Part shown: one piece after another, positions 1 to 5,710 of the stretch
Layout: each line of letters opens with the position of its first letter
How positions within the stretch are numbered: position 1 is the stretch's first letter
DNA from: Pseudomonadota bacterium
Lineage (GTDB): Bacteria > Pseudomonadota > Gammaproteobacteria > UBA5335
Length of the DNA stretch: 13,234 nt
Reading direction: 5' to 3'
Assembly (NCBI GenBank): GCA_002862965.1
Contig: PKCW01000250.1
Span: 1-13,234 of the forward strand
Made by a program: the position numbers and the translations under genes
The notes under the pieces: model-generated
Database searches by the model: none
Seen by the model: only the letters and a program-made list of their open reading frames with translations
Told to the model about the DNA's origin: nothing

Positions 1-240
1 CCCCGCCAGCCGAAGCCCGCACTCGCGCAGCCAGGCGATCACGGCGTCGGCAAAAGCCTGCCCCGCATACAGCTCCATGAACGAGCACTCCACATACACC
101 CAGTCGAAGCGCTCCAACACGCCCTCGCAACCGGCCAACGCCGGCAACTCGAAGCCCTGCACATCCAGCATGAGTAGTGCCGGCGCGCCCAGCGTTTGCC
201 CGCGCAAGCTAGCCGGTCGGTGGGGTATGGCGCGTGGACG
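1..240 (-). pseudogene. FkbM-family methyltransferase, C-terminal fragment (5'-truncated, continues beyond the left edge)
   Basis: The reverse strand reads ALLMLDVQGFELPALAGCEG (about 121-180), followed by VLERFDWVYVECSFMELYAG and QAFADAVIAWLRECGLRLAG to the window edge. LxLDVQGFE followed by L-G-x-E is the hallmark of the C-terminal half of FkbM SAM-dependent methyltransferases, and the later V-E-C/V-x-x-x-x-LY strand also fits. No start codon or N-terminal SAM-binding half (VVDVGANxG) precedes it: this frame meets stops at about 247-264, the last being the stop of the acetyltransferase. A segment that looks like the usual RLD-SL stretch before the motif (VHAPYPTDRL, about 210-239) is in a neighbouring frame, so a one-base loss near 211 is likely as well. 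I read it as the 3' part of a gene whose 5' end survives at about 966-1065. It is probably non-functional. The downstream end is not visible. Confidence 0.75.
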
Positions 241-261
241 AGAAATTTAGCGAGGGCTACT

Positions 262-852
262 TCAGCCGCCATTTCCCACTTCACCACTGCCAGCCTCGGG
301 CCAACGAAGCTTCACTGATTCGCAGGGATTGCCACGACAGATGTAGCCATCGGGAAGATCGTGCGTCACTACCGAACCCGCGGCAACAATAGTGTCCGTC
401 CCCACCGTAACGCCAGGCCCGACGAAGCACTGTGCGCCAATCCAACATCCAGAGCCAAGATTGATCGGCCGGTTGCGGTAAGGCATTCGATCAATCTTGA
501 AATCGTGATTACCAGTACAAATGAAGGCCCGCTGCGAGATGCATGTGTGGGAGCCGATCACAACCTCGGCCAGGTTGAGAATGAAAACCTCCTCGCCGAG
601 CCAGACGTGGTCGCCCATCTGAAGTCGCCAGGGAAGGTGGATATTGACCCGTGGCTTGATGACACAGCCGTTACCTACTTGCGCGCCAAAAAGTCGGAGC
701 AAGGCAACCTTCAACGATGATGGCCATGGCAGTGGCGACAGGAAGAACACACACTTGAGCAGATACCATATGGCCTCGAACCAGAGTGGCCGGCCACGGT
801 TGAAGCCCTCCTCGGGGTCGAATTGATCCAACCTTACGCGACTCGTTGTCAT
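262..852 (-). CDS. WcaF-like left-handed beta-helix O-acetyltransferase
   Basis: A 196-residue acetyltransferase of the hexapeptide-repeat (LbetaH) superfamily, closest in look to the colanic acid acetyltransferase WcaF and its relatives. These transfer acetyl from acetyl-CoA to a sugar hydroxyl of a polysaccharide repeat unit in the cytoplasm. Residues 1-55 form the usual N-terminal part with a hydrophobic stretch (WYLLKCVFFLSPLPW). Imperfect hexapeptide turns follow (IGSHTCISQ, LGSGCWIGAQCFVGPGVTVG, IVAAGSVV), and the family motif FICTGNHDF (110-118) carries the likely catalytic His116. Length is normal for WcaF proteins and the frame is intact. The ATG at 850-852 has a GAGG Shine-Dalgarno core 9 bases upstream. 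It sits between two pieces of a broken FkbM gene and is less GC-rich than those pieces, which suggests it arrived as an insertion or replacement. The family is clear; the acceptor sugar is unknown. Confidence 0.9.
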   Translation of the reverse strand: MTTSRVRLDQFDPEEGFNRGRPLWFEAIWYLLKCVFFLSPLPWPSSLKVALLRLFGAQVGNGCVIKPRVNIHLPWRLQMGDHVWLGEEVFILNLAEVVIGSHTCISQRAFICTGNHDFKIDRMPYRNRPINLGSGCWIGAQCFVGPGVTVGTDTIVAAGSVVTHDLPDGYICRGNPCESVKLRWPEAGSGEVGNGG

Positions 853-933
853 TCAATGACGCCTCTTACAGCAAATCGCGTTCATCCCTGGGGCCGTCCA
901 ATTCATGGCGTGTCATCTGTCCCGGTGCCTATT

Positions 934-1065
934 TCATACTGAATTAGTGAAAGCAGCCTCTCCGTCGCTCGCCGCCACCCGATGCCGGCGCAGCGCGGTG
1001 CGCCAGGCGGGCACGACCAGGATGCCCGCGAGCCTGCGGGCCTTGGCGGTCAGATCAGCAATCAC
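934..1065 (-). pseudogene. FkbM-family methyltransferase, N-terminal remnant (43 codons)
   Basis: A GTG start at 1063-1065 overlaps the TGA stop (1062-1064) of the upstream glycosyltransferase as GTGA, the usual arrangement for translationally coupled operon genes. The frame gives a short product that ends at TGA 934-936. Its first ~33 residues include PAWRTALRRHRVAAS, which resembles the N-terminus of FkbM methyltransferases, where a W-R-x-A-L-x-x-G-V-A-A-S/A stretch precedes the SAM-binding core. After codon ~33 (about position 966) the sequence turns AT-richer, loses the resemblance and stops within ten codons. Together with the C-terminal half at 1-240, this is best explained as the 5' end of an FkbM gene whose middle (the SAM-binding domain) has been replaced by the acetyltransferase segment. 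The link to FkbM rests on a short stretch and is moderately sure; the coupled start is seen directly. Confidence 0.6.
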
Positions 1066-2174
1066 GACTCTACCCCCTGACACCGCTCACCATCAGAATG
1101 CGCTCCGACAATGTCTTCCAGCAGTGCCCGCCAGCGCGCCGTGTTTTCGTCATAAGTTTTAGCGAAGCATGCGGCCGCCGCCTGCGAGGCGGCCTGAAAC
1201 GCCGCCGAATCCGCCAGCCAGCTTTCGAGCTTCGCCAGTGCTGCCGGGACGAAGGGCGCAGCCGGATCGATCACCAGCCCGCAGTCAGCACCCACGATCT
1301 CCGGAATGCAGCCGCGTCCGTAGGCGATCACCGGAATGCCAAGCGACATGGCTTCGTGAACCGTCAACGGCTCGGCTTCGTTGACATAGCGACTCGGAAA
1401 GGCCAAGCCATCGATGGCTGCGTAAAAGGCTTCCTTAGCCGCCCCGTATTGCGGACCGACATATTCCACTTGCGGCAGCGACTCCAACTGCGCACGCACC
1501 GCTTGTTCGGTATCGGCGTCCTGAAACGGCCCGGCCAGCTTGGCGTGCACGGGCAAGCCAGCCGAGCCCGCTGCGGCCATCAAATCGAGAAAGTCGAAGA
1601 TGCCTTTTTCATCCGCGATATTGCTCAGAAAGCCAATGGTGGCCAATCGATTTCGCACCACTGAAGCCTTACCAGGCGCAACGAAAAAGACCGCGTTGGA
1701 CACGGGCATGACCCGGACCGCTCCATAAGCAAGCTGCAAACGATCAGCCATCCCGGGTGATAAGGCGATGTGAACGGCATCGGCGCCCGCTGCTCGAACC
1801 AATGCCCGTGTCAACAAGCCAGGCCTGTCGAGATAGGCAAAGCTGTGATGATGCAGAAACACCCGCATGCCACGCAGCCGGGCAAGCAGGAGGAAGGCCA
1901 GCTCGTAAACCTGCCCGAGCCCGCCCGAAACACTCATGTAAAGGGTTCCACCGCGCAGCGCATTCTGCCTCCCCAGTCGTCCCAGGCCGCGCAGCACGCG
2001 CGGCAGCCGGCCGAGCCGCGCCGTGATGGATCGATCAAGACTGGGTGCTGCGAGATCGATCACCGTGGCCGTCACGCCCGCTTGCTGAAATGCATCGCGC
2101 ACTGCTGCGTTGACCGCCGCCATGCCGTGTACCGGTGGCGGAAAGGCGCCCACCATCACGATAGAAGGTGGCAT
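1062..2174 (-). CDS. Glycosyltransferase family 4 (GT-B fold)
   Basis: A cytoplasmic retaining sugar transferase that would add one residue of the lipid-linked repeat unit. From the chosen ATG (2172-2174) it has 370 residues. It opens MPPSIVMVGAFPPPVHGMAA, the beta-strand plus FPPPVHGM loop typical of the N-terminal Rossmann domain of this GT4 subgroup. The C-terminal domain starts around IGFLSNIADEKGIFDFL and holds the EX7E-type motif EPLTVHE with flanking NEA, followed by GIPVIAYGRGCIPEIV, which binds the nucleotide-sugar donor. The frame is open upstream to 2327, but those 51 extra codons run through a decayed repeat and non-conserved sequence, so I place the start at 2174. No close Shine-Dalgarno is seen there (a GGAG lies 15 bases away). 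Its stop overlaps the GTG of the FkbM remnant. Donor and acceptor cannot be read from sequence. Confidence 0.88.
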   Translation of the reverse strand: MPPSIVMVGAFPPPVHGMAAVNAAVRDAFQQAGVTATVIDLAAPSLDRSITARLGRLPRVLRGLGRLGRQNALRGGTLYMSVSGGLGQVYELAFLLLARLRGMRVFLHHHSFAYLDRPGLLTRALVRAAGADAVHIALSPGMADRLQLAYGAVRVMPVSNAVFFVAPGKASVVRNRLATIGFLSNIADEKGIFDFLDLMAAAGSAGLPVHAKLAGPFQDADTEQAVRAQLESLPQVEYVGPQYGAAKEAFYAAIDGLAFPSRYVNEAEPLTVHEAMSLGIPVIAYGRGCIPEIVGADCGLVIDPAAPFVPAALAKLESWLADSAAFQAASQAAAACFAKTYDENTARWRALLEDIVGAHSDGERCQGVES

Positions 2175-2206
2175 CTTATTCAAGAATTTCTCCGCGTGAT
2201 CTGAAG

Positions 2207-2360
2207 CCAGTCTGTAGCACCTTCGAATCGTTCCCTTTGCCCATTTATCGCGCAGCACTTTGGTCGACGGTACCAGTGGTTTCGCCGGATTGGCGACTCT
2301 GGATCGCACTGAGCACCGATTGGCCATAGGAGTCCGAGAATGCGCGGCTTGTACCTTGAT
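2207..2360. repeat. Imperfect direct repeat, copy A (decayed)
   Basis: About 154 bp matching copy B at 3293-3447 in the same orientation, with scattered substitutions and a few one-base indels; by eye more than four-fifths of positions agree. Copy B contains the last ~37 codons of the glycosyltransferase at 3331-4605 plus ~40 bp beyond its stop. Copy A is the same stretch without the rest of the gene, so it is a duplication or recombination scar. The match ends abruptly near 2360 and near 2207. Confidence 0.85.
2245..2360 (-). pseudogene. Glycosyltransferase 3'-end remnant
   Basis: Within repeat copy A the reverse strand still reads DSYGQSVLSAIQSRQSGETT, then GTVDQSAAR and TAA (2245-2247). 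This parallels ESYGESVLSTIQSRLAGRTT, then DTVDQGTAR and TAA (3331-3333), at the end of the intact glycosyltransferase. Just before it, the residues IKVQAAHS of the intact gene are present at the nucleotide level but in another frame, because of a one-base deletion around 2333-2338. No homology is visible further upstream. It is non-coding debris of a second copy of that glycosyltransferase or of a close relative. Confidence 0.8.
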
Positions 2361-2404
2361 GGGGCACTTCGCCCGAGGTGCTCATATCTTGCCCAGCTAC
2401 AAGA

Positions 2405-2447
2405 TGCCCTCTCCGCCGCGCCCGGAACGGGCGCGGCGGAGAGGGCA
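2405..2447. repeat. Perfect 20-bp inverted repeat (hairpin) with GAA loop
   Basis: Two 20-base arms (2405-2424 and 2428-2447) are exact reverse complements around a 3-base loop, in the form TGCCCTCTCCGCC...GGCGGAGAGGGCA. The stem is very GC-rich. It starts 12 bases past the stop of the methyltransferase at 2460-3122, the position expected of a terminator or 3'-end stabiliser. The bases after the stem on the minus strand are TCTTGTAG rather than a T-run, so it is not a textbook intrinsic terminator. A short CTAC/GTAG pair could extend it after an internal loop. It could also be a dispersed palindrome of REP type. The structure is certain; its role is not. Confidence 0.8.
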
Positions 2448-2459
2448 AGGTAGTCTGTG

Positions 2460-3122
2460 TCATAGAGGTTTGCGAAACGACATCAGCATACCGTTCCACA
2501 ATCCGGGCACGTAGCCCCGCCAGCCTTCTCCGCATCCGAAAAAGCCAACCACTTCAAACCCGGCGTTGCGCATGAGCTCCGAAAGTGTTCGGCGCGAGAA
2601 ATGCTTAATGTGACCACCTTCCCACAAAACGGTCAGGGATCTGTCGATCCGGTCCGTTACTGCCAGAACGACGTTCTTGAAATAGCCCCAATAAGGCGTC
2701 GATACGACCACCACGCCTCCCGGCTTCAGCGATTCGAAGATCATCTCAGCAAACCTAGCCGGGCTGTAGAGATGCTCGATCACTTCAATCGCGATGATCG
2801 CATCGAAGCAGGTCTTTCCGAAGGGATCGGCCAAATTCTCATAGACCGAGGCGACCCTGAACTCGCCGATTTCCCTCGCCTGGGCCGCCTTGATCCCCGA
2901 CTTTGACAGGTCGATTCCAAAGACTTCGTAGCCAGCCTCCTTTATTCCGACGCTGAACAAGCCGCCGCCGCATCCTGCGTCGAGCACCGAGGACCCTGCA
3001 GGCACCTCATGCAACAGCTGCAAGACCTTGGTGAGATACATCGGCCGATGGTCGGGATCCGGATGCTTTTCGTAATCTGCATAGCTATAGCCGAAGTCAT
3101 CCCCACCTGTATTGGTCGTCAT
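2460..3122 (-). CDS. Class I SAM-dependent methyltransferase (UbiG/Methyltransf_11-like)
   Basis: A 220-residue soluble methyltransferase. Motif I is VLDAGCGGG (46-54), followed by the acidic residue at the end of strand 2 that holds the SAM ribose (GIDLS, Asp71). Then come IIAIEVIEHL (109-118), the post-I/II motif of UbiG-like enzymes, and LKPGGVVVVSTPYWGYFKN (132-150). The C-terminal part HIKHFSRRTLSELM...AGFEVVGFFGCG is typical of methyltransferases in polysaccharide clusters that act on a sugar or a glycolipid intermediate. Length is normal. The ATG (3120-3122) has a strong GGAGG Shine-Dalgarno 8 bases upstream. The gene lies between the two copies of a direct repeat, with a 208-bp gap before it and a hairpin after it, so it looks like a separately acquired cassette. 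Substrate unknown. Confidence 0.9.
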   Translation of the reverse strand: MTTNTGGDDFGYSYADYEKHPDPDHRPMYLTKVLQLLHEVPAGSSVLDAGCGGGLFSVGIKEAGYEVFGIDLSKSGIKAAQAREIGEFRVASVYENLADPFGKTCFDAIIAIEVIEHLYSPARFAEMIFESLKPGGVVVVSTPYWGYFKNVVLAVTDRIDRSLTVLWEGGHIKHFSRRTLSELMRNAGFEVVGFFGCGEGWRGYVPGLWNGMLMSFRKPL

Positions 3123-3292
3123 TCACAATTCCTCCGCATTGAGGTGAACCCGAATAAAGAAATTAGACTTAATGCTAATGTCGTGAGTCAGAAATGCGAA
3201 AATAAAATCTCTTGGTGGAGTCAAGGATATGGTCTGCTCAAGACGTCATAATTTTACCGAGCCAGGCAACTCGAGGTTTTTCGAGGCGTCCG

Positions 3293-3447
3293 CCAGTCGT
3301 CTGCACTTTCGAATCGCTCTCTTTGCTCATTTATCGCGCAGTACCTTGGTCGACGGTATCGGTGGTTCTGCCGGCCAGCCGACTCTGGATCGTACTGAGC
3401 ACCGATTCGCCATAGGATTCCCAGGAATGCGCGGCTTGTACCTTGAT
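3293..3447. repeat. Imperfect direct repeat, copy B (parent copy, overlaps a glycosyltransferase 3' end)
   Basis: Partner of the repeat at 2207-2360. It covers the stop codon, the last ~37 codons of the glycosyltransferase and ~40 bp of downstream DNA. Because it carries intact coding sequence continuous with a full gene, it is the parent-type copy. Confidence 0.85.
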
Positions 3448-4605
3448 ACGTGCGGCATCTCCCAACTGCGCGCGTAGATCTGGCTGTTCGACTAAGCGGC
3501 GGATAGCCTCAGCCAGAGCTGCCGCATCCCCTGGCGCGACGATCAAGCCGTCCTGACCGTCTTCAATCAGCTCGCTGGCACCCGCATTGGTCGTGGTCAC
3601 TACCGGCAGCGCAGTGGCCATGGCCTCGAACAAAACCAGCGCAAAGGAGTCCTCAAGCGTGGGAAGCACGAACAAGTCCGCCTGTCGCATTACGTCGGCC
3701 ACGCCACTGGGCAAACTCGGCCCTTCATAGGTCGCATTTTCTGGCAAACCAACCAGCACATCGCCACTGACGATCGGTCCGATTAGCCGAAAATGCACAG
3801 GCAAGTCGCGGCATCGCCGCGCCGCGTCCAGCAGCACCGGGATGCCCTTGCGATGTGAAATCTGGCCGACATACAGGCACTCCAACCGACCCTTTTCCTG
3901 CGAATACTCCTTGCGGGGAAAGAATGCCGACAGATTCACGCCATAAGGCAGCGTCGCGAGCTTTTCTGCTGGCACGCCATGTGCCGTAAGCTGCCCAGCC
4001 ACGAAGCGCGACGGCACCAACACCAGATCGGCCAGTTCCAATTCCGACTCCACTCGCCGGGAGACCCAGTCCGGAATCAGTTCGTGGTGTGGTGTCCGTA
4101 GGCCAGCCAACTCAATGAGATAATGGTTGTGTTCGGCCGGATGGCTGTTGACGAAGTTCAGTACTGCCAAGCCGCCATTCCGATGCACGGCCTCGAAGCT
4201 TTCCAAGCTTGCGGCATACATACCCACCAGCACATCCGGAGCAGACCTACTTACACGCCGTGCGACGGCATCATCGAATTTTGCCTTGACTCGGTACATC
4301 AAATCTGCGGCCAAGGCGGGGTTGTGATGGCCAAGCAACCGGCGTGCGCCGATATGCAGCAGTTCAGGAACCGCGGACACACTGACTACGCGATCGGCCG
4401 GGATACCGGGAAAGGCGCGGCGTGCAAGTTCATCGGCGAGCTTGCGCCCAATTAGTGGAATATGCCGAGCCACCGACTGCCAGCGCGCGAAATACAGAGT
4501 TGTAAAAAATAACATTGCATCATTTCTTACCGCCTCTCGGGCAATCGATATGATGGAGTTCTCCCGGTATGGTGTACTGAGATATATGTACTTGCGCGCC
4601 ACCAT
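3331..4605 (-). CDS. Glycosyltransferase family 4 (GT-B fold)
   Basis: A 424-residue GT-B glycosyltransferase from the chosen ATG (4603-4605), acting on the cytoplasmic face on the repeat unit. The N-terminus MVARKYIYLSTPYREN is a plausible first strand. The donor domain begins at YVGQISHRKGIPVLLDAARR, and the diagnostic C-terminal stretch LFVLPTLEDSFALVLFEAMA has D-x7-E (with a neighbouring Glu) in place of the usual EX7E, then LPVVTTTNAGASELIEDGQDG. An in-frame ATG at 4642-4644 would add 13 residues and overlap the upstream FkbM gene by 31 bp; it has a somewhat better purine stretch (GAGCGGG) in front, so the start is not settled. With the start used here the gap to the FkbM stop is 8 bp, so the two are co-transcribed. 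Its last ~37 codons are duplicated at 2245-2360. Sugar specificity unknown. Confidence 0.88.
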   Translation of the reverse strand: MVARKYIYLSTPYRENSIISIAREAVRNDAMLFFTTLYFARWQSVARHIPLIGRKLADELARRAFPGIPADRVVSVSAVPELLHIGARRLLGHHNPALAADLMYRVKAKFDDAVARRVSRSAPDVLVGMYAASLESFEAVHRNGGLAVLNFVNSHPAEHNHYLIELAGLRTPHHELIPDWVSRRVESELELADLVLVPSRFVAGQLTAHGVPAEKLATLPYGVNLSAFFPRKEYSQEKGRLECLYVGQISHRKGIPVLLDAARRCRDLPVHFRLIGPIVSGDVLVGLPENATYEGPSLPSGVADVMRQADLFVLPTLEDSFALVLFEAMATALPVVTTTNAGASELIEDGQDGLIVAPGDAAALAEAIRRLVEQPDLRAQLGDAARIKVQAAHSWESYGESVLSTIQSRLAGRTTDTVDQGTAR

Positions 4606-4613
4606 GGGTATGC

Positions 4614-5468
4614 TCAATTCTGACGCAAGACATGAAAATTGCATACCCGCTCTGCCGGGACCGCAAATATGTTTCCTTGCATCGGTGGCTGCACCGCAAA
4701 GAATCGATCTTTCATGGCAAAGAATCTATAATTTAGATTCTGCAAGAGTTCAAACGGCTCCAATTCAGAAAGGCCAGCCCTGGCGACAGCCGAATTTGAT
4801 ACCTCAAACATAATTACTGGTCTCGCTGAGGATATCGTTCTCGCCGAACCATCTATGACAAACTTCTCGTATCCTTCGACATCCATCTTTATAAAACACA
4901 GTTTTCTCTCGTCTCTATCCCGCATCAAGGAATCTAGCGTGGCGGTCTTGACGACCTCACCAGCCATCTCGGCCGTTCCCCCTAGACTAAAGTTGACAGG
5001 AGAATTGGCAATATAGAAAAGCTTCCTATCGCCTTCCTCATCGCTTAATGCAACGTTATGAATATCCACATTTTCGAGGCCACTATTACTTATATTTTTT
5101 TTCAGCATTGAAAACGACAAGGCTCCCGGTTCGAATGACAAGACGTGTCCCTCAGGTCCTACAAAATTGGCAAAGAAGAGAGTATAGATTCCAAAACTGG
5201 CGCCGACATCTATAACGAGACCCCCAGGCAGAATGAAGTCCTTGCACGCCAGCAATTCCGGCTCATAGTAGTCACGCTTGATGAAAATCGAAGTTGATCC
5301 GAAATTTCGGATCTTAGGGATCAATGTCATCTTCTGTGGAATTGTTTGGAAATCCGCTACGGCCTCACGTTGCAGTGCGCAATGGATCGACCATGATGTC
5401 CATCGGGCGAGAGTGAGAAATGGGTGTCCAGGCACAACGGCATTTTGGCGAAACCTGCTCATGTTCAT
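4614..5468 (-). CDS. FkbM-family SAM-dependent methyltransferase
   Basis: A 284-residue methyltransferase of the FkbM family, which O-methylates sugars or other hydroxyls in polysaccharide and natural-product pathways. All family landmarks are present: SAM motif I VIDVGASFGIYT (85-96), acidic motif SFEP (111-114), the TLDSL stretch (177-181) and IKMDVEGYE (193-201), the counterpart of the LDVQGFE in the broken copy at 1-240. The remaining C-terminal strand IMFEVSNS also fits. The ATG at 5466-5468 has an AGGA Shine-Dalgarno about 10 bases upstream; a second ATG two codons later is less well placed. The gene and the 240 bp before it are distinctly AT-richer than the flanking genes, with codon use to match, which suggests separate acquisition. 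It is followed closely by a glycosyltransferase. The methylated position cannot be deduced. Confidence 0.92.
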   Translation of the reverse strand: MNMSRFRQNAVVPGHPFLTLARWTSWSIHCALQREAVADFQTIPQKMTLIPKIRNFGSTSIFIKRDYYEPELLACKDFILPGGLVIDVGASFGIYTLFFANFVGPEGHVLSFEPGALSFSMLKKNISNSGLENVDIHNVALSDEEGDRKLFYIANSPVNFSLGGTAEMAGEVVKTATLDSLMRDRDERKLCFIKMDVEGYEKFVIDGSARTISSARPVIMFEVSNSAVARAGLSELEPFELLQNLNYRFFAMKDRFFAVQPPMQGNIFAVPAERVCNFHVLRQN

Positions 5469-5519
5469 TGATTTAATTCCTAATCTAGGGATAGCAAAAC
5501 CACGATTTTTGGCTTGGAA

Positions 5520-5549
5520 CTTATATTTTCATATTCAAGCGCTTGTACA
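5520..5549 (-). promoter_or_regulatory. Possible sigma70-type promoter upstream of the FkbM gene
   Basis: In the AT-rich 242-bp gap (5469-5710) the minus strand has TGTACA (5544-5549, four of six matches to a -35 box), an 18-base spacer and TATAAG (5520-5525, five of six matches to a -10 box). About 45 bases of leader would precede the FkbM ATG. The gap is the longest AT-rich non-coding stretch in the transcription path, so an internal promoter is reasonable, but in DNA this AT-rich such matches occur by chance. Nothing else recognisable is seen in the gap. Confidence 0.25.
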
Positions 5550-5710
5550 AAATAGAAGACTTTCAGCTTAACCTGATATGGTTATGAGTTTTCCATATTC
5601 TTTCTTCATCGCTCATACGATTTCCGCAGAAAGAATTTTCGAGCTTATTGATTGGCATGCAGCTCATTCGAGGTCGAGCCTTTCAGACCTCCAGAAGCCG
5701 GGTTTCCAGC

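Noticed and set aside
853..965. Possible insertion-sequence end at the junction upstream of the acetyltransferase.
   Set aside because: I found no transposase fragment, terminal inverted repeat or target-site duplication, so no mobile element is called.
905..1664. Open frames on the plus strand opposite the glycosyltransferase and FkbM remnant.
   Set aside because: They are antisense shadows with low-complexity composition and no family motifs, while the minus-strand frames show clear glycosyltransferase and FkbM motifs.
3196..3224. TTGACT on the minus strand (3219-3224), a possible -35 box upstream of the methyltransferase at 2460-3122.
   Set aside because: No acceptable -10 box occurs at 16-18 bases spacing, so I do not annotate a promoter in this gap.
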